A stretch of DNA of 64,000 bases, taken from Streptomyces sp. NBC_00820. Lineage in GTDB: Bacteria > Actinomycetota > Actinomycetes > Streptomycetales > Streptomycetaceae. Location of the stretch: the NCBI RefSeq assembly GCF_036347055.1, contig NZ_CP108882.1, positions 2,121,001-2,185,000 on the forward strand, given 5' to 3'. The notes below the pieces were generated by a model that was not told the DNA's origin, made no database searches, and saw only the letters and a program-made list of their open reading frames with translations. A program made the translations under genes and the position numbers. Positions 51,956-62,314 of the stretch are shown here, piece by piece; the first letter of the stretch is position 1; each line of letters opens with the position of its first letter.

Positions 51956-52266
51956 CGGGTGCGGGTGGGTGGGGGCTGGGCGCGCAGTTCCCCGCGCCCC
52001 TGGGGGGTGGCCGTGGCGGTCGTCGGGGAGGCGCTGCCCGCCCAAGGGGCGCCGGGTCGGTGCGGAGCGCTTTTCGGGTGCGGGTGGGTGGGGGCTCGGC
52101 GCGCAGTTCCCCGCGCCCCTGGGGGGCGGCCGTGGCGGTCGTCGGGGAGGCGCTGCCCGCCCAAGGGGCGCCGGGTCGGTGCGGAGCGCTTTTCGGGTGC
52201 GGGTGGGTGGGAGCTCGGCGCGCAGTTCCCCGCGCCCCTGGGGGGTGGCCGTGGCGGTCGTCGGGA
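51956..52266. repeat. 119-bp tandem repeat, 2.6 copies
   Basis: Copies start at 51956, 52075 and 52194 (the last truncated near 52266). They are almost identical. Each includes GCGCAGTTCCCCGCGCCCCT, the complement of the GGGGCGCGGGGAACTGCGC repeat common in Streptomyces spacers, and the segment GCGCTGCCCGCCCAAGGGGC. It lies between the divergent polA and fdhF-like genes, 95 bases before the latter. Confidence 0.95.
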
Positions 52267-52361
52267 GGTGGGGCTGGGACTACCCGGGCGGAATCATTGT
52301 CGGTGGGGCGTGGGAGGATCGGCGGCGGTTTGTATCCCGTGCAGTCGAAGGGGAGCGTGCG

Positions 52362-54634
<2,273 letters not shown>

Positions 54635-54641
<7 letters not shown>

Positions 54642-54656
54642 GCGTTTGCTCAGTCG
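54635..54656 (+). terminator. Hairpin at the molybdoenzyme stop codon
   Basis: CGACTGAGC-GTTT-GCTCAGTCG is a perfect 9-bp stem including the TGA stop, 41 bases before the hotdog gene start. It may attenuate transcription or be an operator; GAGCGTTTGCTC has a TetR-site look. Confidence 0.45.
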
Positions 54657-54697
54657 ACACCGGATCGACCGGATCGACGAGAACGGAGCCTGGTCCC

Positions 54698-55162
54698 ATG
54701 GGCGAGCAGCAGCACGTGAAGTTCCCGCAGGAGATCATCGACGAGTACGCGGCCCTCGGTGTCGACCTGCCCGCGCTGTTCTCGGCAGGACACCTCGGGA
54801 CGCGGATGGGTGTGCAGGTCCTGGAGGCCTCGCCGGAGCGGGTCGTCGGGACGATGCCGGTGGAGGGCAACACCCAGCCGTACGGGCTGCTGCACGGCGG
54901 CGCCTCCGCGGTGCTCGCCGAGACCCTCGGCTCGGTCGGTTCCATGCTGCACGGCGGCGCCTCGAAGGTCGCGGTGGGCGTGGACCTGAACTGCACCCAC
55001 CACCGCGGGGTCCGCTCCGGCCTGGTCACCGGCGTGGCCACGCCCGTGCACCGGGGCCGCTCGACGGCGACGTACGAGATCGTGATCAGCGACGAGGAGG
55101 GGCGCCGGGTGTGCAGCGCCCGGCTGACCTGCCTGCTGCGGGACACCCAGGCGCCGGCCTGA
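54698..55162 (+). CDS. PaaI-type hotdog-fold thioesterase
   Basis: A 154-residue hotdog thioesterase. The active-site helix begins QPYGLLHGGASAVLAETLGS (HGG with the Glu further on), followed by GVDLNCTHHRGVRSG and RRVCSARLTCLLRD. Such enzymes hydrolyse acyl-CoA, for example phenylacetyl- or hydroxybenzoyl-CoA. GGAG precedes the ATG at 54698. It follows the molybdoenzyme on the same strand after 56 bases; it could share its transcript if the hairpin is not a terminator. Confidence 0.9.
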   Translation: MGEQQHVKFPQEIIDEYAALGVDLPALFSAGHLGTRMGVQVLEASPERVVGTMPVEGNTQPYGLLHGGASAVLAETLGSVGSMLHGGASKVAVGVDLNCTHHRGVRSGLVTGVATPVHRGRSTATYEIVISDEEGRRVCSARLTCLLRDTQAPA

Positions 55163-55791
55163 GCCGAGCCGCTCCGGCCCGAGGCCGGGGCGCGCGACGC
55201 CGGAACCTGAGCGCGCGACGCCGAGGCCGGGGCACGCACGACCGGGGCCGGGGCATGCGCGGCCCGGGCCGTTGCGCACCGCTGCGGGCCATGTCCCGCA
55301 GCGCCGCACCCTGTCCACGCCGGCCGCACCATGCCGCACTGAACATGCCCCGCTGAAACATGCCCCACTGAGCATGTCCCACCGAACCGAGCCGGCGATG
55401 CCCCAACCGGACCGGACCGCACCGGACATGACCGCACCGCACCGCACCGGCTGCGCCCCGTTCGAACCGAGCCAATTCCCGCTCGAACCCAGCCAATTAC
55501 CGCTGTACCGAGCCATCCCGCTCCGCGGCGCGCGGCGGCGGTCCGCACCCTCCGGAGGCGGCCGCCGCCGCGCGTGCTTTCGGCCAGGACACGCCTCCCG
55601 GACCCGCCGGACGTCCGCGAACTCCGAGCACGCCGGGCATTGATGCGACTGCTTTGCGCCAATCCCGCAGGCCCGTTCAACCATTTCAAGATCCCGGACC
55701 TTCGTTAACAGTCTGCGAAATACTCCAGAAATATTCGCAAGCCGTCCGGCGGCCTGTCGCCAAGAACGCGCAAACTCGCCCCTGTCGGGGG
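55163..55791. repeat. Spacer with several small tandem repeats, then A+T-rich tract
   Basis: Between 55163 and 55520 there are decayed tandem repeats: GCGCGCGACGCCG, then CATGCCCCACTGA-type units (55330-55385), accumulations of ACCGCACCG, and GAACC(G/C)AGCCAATT(C/A)CCGCT twice (55463-55505). No gene is credible. From about 55650 the sequence becomes markedly A+T-rich, marking the regulatory region of the biosynthetic operon; TGCGAAATA (55714-55722) and TATTCGCA (55732-55739) form an imperfect inverted repeat there. Confidence 0.55.
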
Positions 55792-55820
55792 TTGAAGTCG
55801 GCGGATCCACTCATTAGGTT
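55792..55820 (+). promoter_or_regulatory. Sigma-70-type promoter of the biosynthetic operon
   Basis: TTGAAG (55792-55797), a 17-base spacer, and TAGGTT (55815-55820) fit the HrdB-type consensus well. Transcription would start near 55827, giving a ~35-base leader with AGGAGAG before the ATG at 55862. The TGCGAAATA/TATTCGCA inverted repeat lies 52 bases upstream of the -35 and is a candidate activator site. Confidence 0.7.
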
Positions 55821-55861
55821 CCCATGGGTCGTAAATCTCGCCGGGCGCGTCAGGAGAGACG

Positions 55862-56875
55862 ATGTCGGAGTCATCCGGATTACCTCTGGTGGAGGTCGGA
55901 GAGGTCGTGAGCGCCGCGAGGCGGTCCGCCGGGCTGATCCGCCGTACACCGGTTCTGCACCTCGACGTGCCCACGTCCGCGCGGGACGGGGCCGCCGAGC
56001 GGGCGGAGGGTCTGCTGCTCAAGGCCGAACACCTGCAACTGCTCGGCTCGTTCAAGATCCGCGGCGCGTACAACGCGATCGCCCTGCTGCCGGAGGACGT
56101 GCGCGGCCGCGGCGTCGTCACCTTCTCCAGCGGCAACCACGGCAAGGCGGTCGCCTACGCGGCGGCCCTGCACGGCGTCAAGGCCACCGTGGTCATGCCC
56201 GAGACGGCGCCCGGCGTGAAGATCGACGGGGTGCGGGCGCTCGGTGCCACGGTGGAACTGGTCACGCCCGAGCGGCGGGACACCTATCCGTACGAACTCG
56301 CGGAACGGACCGGCTCACGGGTCGTGCACCCCTTCGACGCCCGGGACGTCATCGCCGGACAGGGCACGCTCGGCCTGGAGATCCTGCGCCAGGTACCCGA
56401 CGTCTCGGCCGTCCTGGTGCCCGTCAGCGGCGGCGGCCTGATCAGCGGTGTGGCCGTCGCCGTCAAGGCGCTGCGCCCCGACGTCGCCGTCATCGGCGTG
56501 GAGCCGGAGCTCGCGGCGGACGCGGCACAGAGTCTGCGCGACGGCGAGCGGGCCGTGTGGCCGACCGAGCACGTGTACCGGACCCGGGCCGACGGCCTGC
56601 GCGCCACCTCGCTGGGCGCACTGCCCTGGGAGCACGTGCGCCGGCTCGTGGACGGCATCGTGACGGTCCCGGAGGACGACATCAGCCGTGCGCTGCGCTG
56701 TCTGGCCCGGCACGGGAAGCAGTTGGTGGAGCCGTCGGGAGCAGTCGCCCCGGCGGCCTTTCTGTACGGGCACCACGTCCCCCCACCGGGGGCGGGGCCC
56801 GTGGTGAGCGTGGTGTCGGGCGGGAACGCGGATCCCGCCCTGACCGCCGCGGTGCTCACCGGACAGCAGTTCTGA
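55862..56875 (+). CDS. Fold-type-II PLP enzyme (threonine/serine dehydratase-like)
   Basis: A 337-residue PLP enzyme of the threonine ammonia-lyase/serine racemase group. The PLP lysine is Lys65 in GSFKIRGAYNAI; the phosphate and substrate loop is FSSGNHGKAVAYAA, and VSGGGLISG binds the PLP phosphate. It lacks the C-terminal ACT-like regulatory domain of biosynthetic IlvA, so it is a catabolic or specialised type. Possible reactions include dehydration of threonine, serine or a beta-hydroxy amino acid, or racemization. As first gene of the operon, with its own good promoter, it may make or tailor the amino acid that is later loaded on the carrier protein. Confidence 0.85.
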   Translation: MSESSGLPLVEVGEVVSAARRSAGLIRRTPVLHLDVPTSARDGAAERAEGLLLKAEHLQLLGSFKIRGAYNAIALLPEDVRGRGVVTFSSGNHGKAVAYAAALHGVKATVVMPETAPGVKIDGVRALGATVELVTPERRDTYPYELAERTGSRVVHPFDARDVIAGQGTLGLEILRQVPDVSAVLVPVSGGGLISGVAVAVKALRPDVAVIGVEPELAADAAQSLRDGERAVWPTEHVYRTRADGLRATSLGALPWEHVRRLVDGIVTVPEDDISRALRCLARHGKQLVEPSGAVAPAAFLYGHHVPPPGAGPVVSVVSGGNADPALTAAVLTGQQF

Positions 56876-56908
56876 GCGCGATCACCGAATCAGCTCTTTG
56901 GGGGACCC

Positions 56909-58213
56909 TTGTCACCACACATTCCCATGTCGCTGTCCGCGGCATGCGCGGAGGCGGAATTCGCCTACCGTTTCCTGCCTTTCTATCGCGATCTCGTGGA
57001 CCAGCAGGGCCTGGCCCCGTCCGGGAAGTTATCCGTCGGCACTCCTGAGGCATTCCGGAAACTCCCCTTCACCGGCAAGGCCGATTTCCGGCGCGGATTT
57101 CCGGCCCGTGTCGTCAATCACGAGGAAACCCTGCCGGAACTGACGTACACCAGCAGCAGTTCGGGGACCACCGGCGACCGTCTGGTCACCGTGGTGCACC
57201 GGCCCCTGCTCGCCGAGCGGATGGCGGTCACCGCCGCCGCCCACCCGGGCCTGAGCGAGCGGCTGTTCGGCGTGGCGCAGCGCAAGGTGGCCCGGCTGGC
57301 CGCACCCAACTGCTCCGACGTGGAGTGCGCCACCCCGCTGTCCACCCTCACCGACCGCACGCTGCCCGACGGGACGCTGGTGCTGTCCGTCGCGCACGAC
57401 GTACTGGCCACCTCCGAGGCGATGGTCGACAAGATCCTCGACGAGCTGACCGCCTACCGGCCCGCCTGGCTCTACGCCGACCCCACCCATCTGGCCTTCC
57501 TCTGCGGCCGGCTGCGCGAACGGGGCATCGGCTCGCTGCCCGTGCGCGCCGTCGTCCTCACCTACTCGCTGCTCACCCGGGCCGCGCGCCGCACCGTCAC
57601 CGCCGCGCTGCCCGAGGGCACTCCGGTGGCCGAGGTGCTGTCCATGTCGGAGTTCGGCTGGCTCGGCATCGAATGCCCCGCCGGGGCACGGCACCTGAAC
57701 GAGCGGAACTACCACCACGAGATCCTCCGCGACGACGGCAGCGAGGCCGCGACCGGCGAGATCGGCGAACTCGTCGTCACCAGCGTCGGGGACCAGCTCT
57801 CACCGCACGTGCGCTACCGCACCGGAGACCTCCTCGAACCCGGCGGCCGATGTCCCTGCGGGGCCGCGGGACGCACCGTGGTCCACCACGGCCGCGCCTC
57901 CACCTGCCTCGCCGACGGCACCACCGGCCGCTTCGTGACGGCACGGCAGGCCGACGACGCCCTCGGCGACATCCCGGGCGTGGACCACTACCGGATCGAC
58001 CAGAGCACCCCCGACACCGCGCACTGCCGGATCATCGCCCGCGCCGACGCCCCGCACGACCCCGTCCCGGCCGTACGCGACCGGCTCCGCGACCTGCTCC
58101 CCCGGGTCGGACGCGTCCACGTCACCGCCGTACCCCACATCGAGGCCGAACGCTCGGGCAAGTTCAGCACCTGCTCCGGGCCCGGCCGCACAGCCGAAGG
58201 AGCCCTGCTGTGA
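56909..58213 (+). CDS. PaaK/F390-like adenylate-forming ligase
   Basis: A 434-residue AMP-forming enzyme. The P-loop is TYTSSSSGTTGDR (about 78-90), the middle YRTGDLLEPGG, and CPCGAAGRT is the CxCG segment found in phenylacetate-CoA ligases; the C-terminal GKFSTCS supplies a possible catalytic lysine. It should activate a carboxylic acid as acyl-AMP for transfer to CoA, carrier protein or another nucleophile. A TTA codon at residue 41 (57029-57031) implies bldA dependence. Start uncertain: TTG 56909, with GGGGGA just upstream, or ATG 56927. GTGA overlap with the next gene. Confidence 0.82.
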   Translation: MSPHIPMSLSAACAEAEFAYRFLPFYRDLVDQQGLAPSGKLSVGTPEAFRKLPFTGKADFRRGFPARVVNHEETLPELTYTSSSSGTTGDRLVTVVHRPLLAERMAVTAAAHPGLSERLFGVAQRKVARLAAPNCSDVECATPLSTLTDRTLPDGTLVLSVAHDVLATSEAMVDKILDELTAYRPAWLYADPTHLAFLCGRLRERGIGSLPVRAVVLTYSLLTRAARRTVTAALPEGTPVAEVLSMSEFGWLGIECPAGARHLNERNYHHEILRDDGSEAATGEIGELVVTSVGDQLSPHVRYRTGDLLEPGGRCPCGAAGRTVVHHGRASTCLADGTTGRFVTARQADDALGDIPGVDHYRIDQSTPDTAHCRIIARADAPHDPVPAVRDRLRDLLPRVGRVHVTAVPHIEAERSGKFSTCSGPGRTAEGALL

Positions 58214-59421
58214 CCGCCGTCGTGGACCTGCGCGCCGACTTCCCGGTCCTCGGCCGCACGCTGGACACGGGCCCCCTCGTCTACCTCGACAACGCCGCCA
58301 CCTCGCTCAAACCACGCTCGGTGATCGACGCGATGGCCGGCTACTACGACACCGTCAGCGCCAACATCCACCGGGGCAAGCACATCCTGTCCGAGGAGGC
58401 CTCCGAACGCTACGAGCAGGTGCGCGCCAGGATCGCCGCACGGCTCGGCGTCGCCCCGCACAACGTGGTGTTCACCGCCAACACCACCGACGGCATCAAC
58501 CTGGTGGCGGCCGGCCTGCCCCTCACCGCCGACGACCTGGTCGCCCTCCCCCTCGACGCGCACCACTCCGCCCAGCTCCCCTGGCGGGAGCGGTGCCGCA
58601 CGATGTGGCTGGACGCGAGCGAGCACGCCACCGTCGACGAGGACTCCTTCCGCGCCGCGCTGGACCGCTCGCCCCGGCTGGTCGTCCTCACCGCCTGCTC
58701 CAACATCACCGGACACACCGCCGACATCGACCGGCTCACCGCACAGGCCCACGAGGCCGGAGCCTGGACCGTGGTGGACGCCGCACAGCTCGCGCCGCAC
58801 CGGCTGCCGCGCATCGGCGACCACGTCGACGCCCTGGCCTTCTCCGCACACAAGATGCTCGGCCCCACCGGCATCGGCGTGCTCTGCCTGAGCGACCGCG
58901 TGATCGACGCGCTCAGCCCGGCCCGGCTCGGCGGCGGCACCGTCGACTGGGCCGACGCACACGAGTTCCGCCTGCGCCGCGCCCCCTACCGCTTCGAACC
59001 CGGCACCCCGAACATCAGCGGCGTCTACGGCCTCGGGGCCGCCCTGGAGTATCTCGACCAGGTCGGCGAGGCCGAACTCGCCGCAAGCGACCACCGCCTG
59101 CTGACCGCACTCCTCGCGGCGGCCGAGGCCCGCCCCTACCTCACCGTCCTCGGCGGCCTGTCGGACAAGGACCGGCTGCCCGTGCTGACCGTGACCCTGC
59201 GGGGCATCCCCGACCCCTCCCCGCTGGCCCGCGCACTCAGCGACTCCTACGGGGTGATGTGCCGCTCCGGCTACTTCTGCGCCCAGCCGTACTTCGCCGC
59301 CCACCAACTGCCCGCGGGCCTGCGCATCGCGCCCTACCTCTACAACACCGAGGCGGAGATCGAGCACACCTTCACCGCGCTCGACGAACTCCACCGCCAT
59401 CTGGCCCGGGACACGCGATGA
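58210..59421 (+). CDS. SufS-like class V aminotransferase/cysteine desulfurase
   Basis: A 403-residue fold-type-I PLP enzyme, class V. VYLDNAATSLKP starts it, the PLP lysine is Lys215 in SAHKMLGPTGIGVL, and the active-site cysteine is Cys357 in RSGYFCAQP, where SufS has RSGHHCAQP. Group II cysteine desulfurases take sulfur from cysteine as a persulfide. With Cys and Lys retained, sulfur transfer is plausible; relatives in natural-product clusters also do beta-elimination or C-S lyase chemistry. No suf genes are adjacent, so a specialised role is inferred. Overlaps: GTGA upstream, ATGA downstream. Confidence 0.85.
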   Translation: MTAVVDLRADFPVLGRTLDTGPLVYLDNAATSLKPRSVIDAMAGYYDTVSANIHRGKHILSEEASERYEQVRARIAARLGVAPHNVVFTANTTDGINLVAAGLPLTADDLVALPLDAHHSAQLPWRERCRTMWLDASEHATVDEDSFRAALDRSPRLVVLTACSNITGHTADIDRLTAQAHEAGAWTVVDAAQLAPHRLPRIGDHVDALAFSAHKMLGPTGIGVLCLSDRVIDALSPARLGGGTVDWADAHEFRLRRAPYRFEPGTPNISGVYGLGAALEYLDQVGEAELAASDHRLLTALLAAAEARPYLTVLGGLSDKDRLPVLTVTLRGIPDPSPLARALSDSYGVMCRSGYFCAQPYFAAHQLPAGLRIAPYLYNTEAEIEHTFTALDELHRHLARDTR

Positions 59422-60986
59422 CCGTACCCGCCGAGGCCCTGTACGAGCGGTTCCGTACCGTCGCCGCCGCCTCCCCCGACCGCACGGCGGTCATCGGCGC
59501 CGACGGCGAACACCACACCTACCGGGAGCTGTCCGGTCTCGCCGACGCCGCCACCCAGGCGCTCAGTGCCCGCCTCGGCGGCGAGGACACCGTGGTCGTC
59601 GAGGCCGAGCGCTCACCACGCCACCTCGCGGCCCTGCTGGCCGCCTGGCGCCTGGGCCTGGCCTACGTCCCGCTGCGCCACCACGAGACACCGGCACGCC
59701 GCGCCCACGTACTGCGGCAGCTCGGCGGGCGCGCCCTGCTGGTCTCCGGCGACGCCCGCTCGGCCCGGGTCTCCCGCGTCGATCCGCGCGTGACCGGAGA
59801 GCTGGCCGCACCCCTGCGCTGGCCCACCGGACAGGCCGCCTACGTGGTGTTCACCTCCGGCAGCACCGGCACCCCGAAGGGCACCGTCCTGTCCGCGGAG
59901 GGCTTCGCCAACCGGCTCGACTGGAGCCAGGACGCCTACCCGCTCACCCCCGACGACGTACTGCTCCAGCACACCGCCGTCTCCTTCGACTTCGCGGTGT
60001 GGGAGACCGCCGCCGCGCTGCTGCACGGCGTCCCCCTGCTGCTCACCGAGGACGGCCGGTACACCGACCCCGAGGAAGCGGTGCACACCGCGGTCCGGCA
60101 CGGGGCCACCGTCGCCCACTTCGTGCCCTCCGTGCTCTCCCTGGTGGAGATGTCCGGGCTGCTCGCCGACTGGCCCTCGCTGCGGCTGCTGTACTCCGGC
60201 GGCGAACAGCTGCGGGGCCCCCTGGCGGCACGGGTGCTGCGCCAGGCACCGCGGGCGCGCCTGGTCAACCAGTACGGCCCCGCCGAGACCTGCGTCGACT
60301 CCACCCACCACCCCTGCACACCGCCGCACCCCGAGGGACCGGTCCCCATCGGCCGGGCCATCGACCGCACCCGGCTCACACTCCTCGCGGCCGACGGGCT
60401 CGGCCCGGACGCGGGCGAGCTGGTGATCGGCGGCCCCGGCGTCGGCTTCGGCTACCTGGACCCCGCCCAGCCCGCCGGCGACCGCTTCGGACACGACCGG
60501 CACGGCCGTACGTTCCGCACCGGCGACCTGGTGCGCCGGCTGCCCGGCGGCGAACTGCTCTTCCTCGGCCGCCGCGACGACCAGCTCAAGGTCGGCGGGG
60601 TCCGCGTGGAACTGGGCGAGATCGAGTCGGTCGCCGCCGCCGTGCCCGGGGTGTCCGCCGCCGTGGCCCTCGCCGTGGACGGACCGGAAGGACCGGTCAT
60701 CGACCTCGTGGTGGAGAGCCGCGACGGCAGCCTGGACCAGCGGGCACTGCGCGCCGCCCTCGCCGAACGCCTGATGGGACCGGTCGCGCCCCGGCGGCTG
60801 AAGGTCGTCACCGCGCTGCCCCGCACACCCGGCGGCAAGATCGACCGCTCCCGGCTGCCCGGCCGCGACCACCCCGGACCCCCGGGAACACCCCCGGAAC
60901 CCCCGCAGTCCCGGTCCTCCTCAACACCGCCCCCGCCCCCAGCACGCCTCACACCTCCCGTACCTGCGAACAAGGAGACACGTTGA
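59418..60986 (+). CDS. Stand-alone NRPS adenylation domain
   Basis: A 522-residue amino-acid-activating domain. Core motifs: A3 FTSGSTGTPKG (145-155), A4 FDFAVWE, A5 NQYGPAET, A7 GELVIGGPGVGFGYL, A8 FLGRRDDQLKVGGVRVELGE, A10 lysine Lys474 in TPGGKIDR. Aligning by eye with GrsA, the specificity residues read D-F-W-H-Y-G-Q-V-D-K, closest to the threonine type (DFWNIGMVHK) that I know; treat as a hint. The C-terminal 45 residues are Pro-rich and disordered. There is no C, T or TE domain in the chain. It should load the amino acid on the next gene's carrier protein. Confidence 0.92.
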   Translation: MTVPAEALYERFRTVAAASPDRTAVIGADGEHHTYRELSGLADAATQALSARLGGEDTVVVEAERSPRHLAALLAAWRLGLAYVPLRHHETPARRAHVLRQLGGRALLVSGDARSARVSRVDPRVTGELAAPLRWPTGQAAYVVFTSGSTGTPKGTVLSAEGFANRLDWSQDAYPLTPDDVLLQHTAVSFDFAVWETAAALLHGVPLLLTEDGRYTDPEEAVHTAVRHGATVAHFVPSVLSLVEMSGLLADWPSLRLLYSGGEQLRGPLAARVLRQAPRARLVNQYGPAETCVDSTHHPCTPPHPEGPVPIGRAIDRTRLTLLAADGLGPDAGELVIGGPGVGFGYLDPAQPAGDRFGHDRHGRTFRTGDLVRRLPGGELLFLGRRDDQLKVGGVRVELGEIESVAAAVPGVSAAVALAVDGPEGPVIDLVVESRDGSLDQRALRAALAERLMGPVAPRRLKVVTALPRTPGGKIDRSRLPGRDHPGPPGTPPEPPQSRSSSTPPPPPARLTPPVPANKETR

Positions 60987-61240
60987 ACCCCGCGAACAAC
61001 GCCGTGACCGCGGACGCACAGGCCCGTGTCAGCCAGGTGTGGACGGAGGTCCTCGACTGCCCGCCACCCTCCGCGGACCAGCACTTCTTCGACGACCTCG
61101 GCGGCAACTCACTGCTCGCCTACCAGGCGACCGTACGACTGCGCGAGGCCCTGGGCCGGCACGTACCGCTGAAACTGCTCTTCACCGCGCCCAGGTTCGC
61201 CGACTACACCGCCCACCTGTCCGGGGAGGCCGCCGTATGA
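60983..61240 (+). CDS. Free-standing peptidyl carrier protein
   Basis: An 85-residue carrier protein. The phosphopantetheine site is Ser43 in DDLGGNSLLAYQATVRL, with VWTEVLDC and FDDLGG helices around it. AAGGAG lies six bases before the TTG start, which overlaps the previous stop (TTGA). It holds the activated amino acid as a thioester for tailoring by the dioxygenase. ATGA overlap with the next gene. Confidence 0.92.
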   Translation: MNPANNAVTADAQARVSQVWTEVLDCPPPSADQHFFDDLGGNSLLAYQATVRLREALGRHVPLKLLFTAPRFADYTAHLSGEAAV

Positions 61241-62241
61241 CCGGCCAGGACCTCGCACTCGAGGACTGCACGACCCACGGGACGTTCCCGCTCGTGGTGA
61301 GCGCCGCCGGCGTCCGGGACGCCCAGGGCTGGGCCACGGCGCACGCCGAACCGCTGCGGGCGGCACTGCACCGGCACGGAGCACTGATCCTGCGCGGCTT
61401 CCCGGTGCCCGACGAGGGCGCCTTCCAGGACGTCGTCGGCGCCCTGAGCGGCGGCACCTGGGCCGAGTACCAGGAACGCGCCACGCCCCGCTCGCACGTG
61501 ACGGGCGCGGTGTTCACCTCCACCGAGTACCCGCCCGACCGCTCGATCTTCGTGCACAACGAGAGCTCCCACGTGCTGCGCTGGCCGCGCCGCCTGTACT
61601 TCTGGTGCGGCACCCCCGCGGCCGAGGGCGGGGAGACCCCGGTGTGCGACACCCGGCGCGTGTACCGCGGGCTGGACCCGGCACTGCGGGAGCGGTTCAC
61701 CACCGAAGGCTGGATCTACCAGCGCACCTTCGGCACCGGCATCGGCTTCAGCTGGCAGTCCGTGTACGGCGTGGACACCTTCGCCGAGCTGGAGGAGTAC
61801 TGCGCCCGCAACCACGCGGCCCTGCGCCGCGACGGCGACACGGTCCAGGTCCGCTACCGCCGCTGGGCGGCCGTACGGCACCCCGACACCGGCGAGGACA
61901 GCTGGTTCAACCACGGTGTCTTCTTCAACCGCTGGAACCTCGAACCGGAGCTGCAGGAGTTCGCCGAGGAACTGGGCGAGTCGGCGCTGCCGTACAACAC
62001 ACTGCACGGGGACGGCACCCCCATCGACCGCGAGGTGATCGAGGAGATCCGGGCGGCCTACGACGCGGCGACGGTCGCCGAGCCGTACCGGGCCGGTGAC
62101 GTCATGGTCGTCGACAACATCGCCGTCGCCCACGGCCGCAGGCCCTACCGGGGCGCCCGGCGCATCCTGGTCACGATGACCGACCCCACCGACGGCACGG
62201 AATTCGCGCCTCCGGACGTGGTGGCCACGCCCGGCTGGTAG
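61237..62241 (+). CDS. TauD/TfdA (SyrP-like) Fe(II)/2-oxoglutarate dioxygenase
   Basis: A 334-residue non-haem iron oxygenase. The iron ligands are His107 and Glu109 in FVHNESSH and His299 in NIAVAHGRRPY, with Arg near 309 for 2-oxoglutarate. HxE instead of HxD is usual in SyrP-like enzymes that hydroxylate amino acids bound to carrier proteins. Directly downstream of the carrier protein, it most likely hydroxylates the tethered amino acid at the beta-carbon; desaturation or other oxidation is possible. ILRGFPVP and WRWGT-type strands (here YFWCGTPAAEGGETP) mark the fold. Confidence 0.9.
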   Translation: MTGQDLALEDCTTHGTFPLVVSAAGVRDAQGWATAHAEPLRAALHRHGALILRGFPVPDEGAFQDVVGALSGGTWAEYQERATPRSHVTGAVFTSTEYPPDRSIFVHNESSHVLRWPRRLYFWCGTPAAEGGETPVCDTRRVYRGLDPALRERFTTEGWIYQRTFGTGIGFSWQSVYGVDTFAELEEYCARNHAALRRDGDTVQVRYRRWAAVRHPDTGEDSWFNHGVFFNRWNLEPELQEFAEELGESALPYNTLHGDGTPIDREVIEEIRAAYDAATVAEPYRAGDVMVVDNIAVAHGRRPYRGARRILVTMTDPTDGTEFAPPDVVATPGW

Positions 62242-62314
62242 AACGTCCGGGAACCGGTGCGGGCCCGCGCGGGGCCCGCACCCTCAGGAGCGAGCACCGA
62301 AGGAAGCAACTCTC

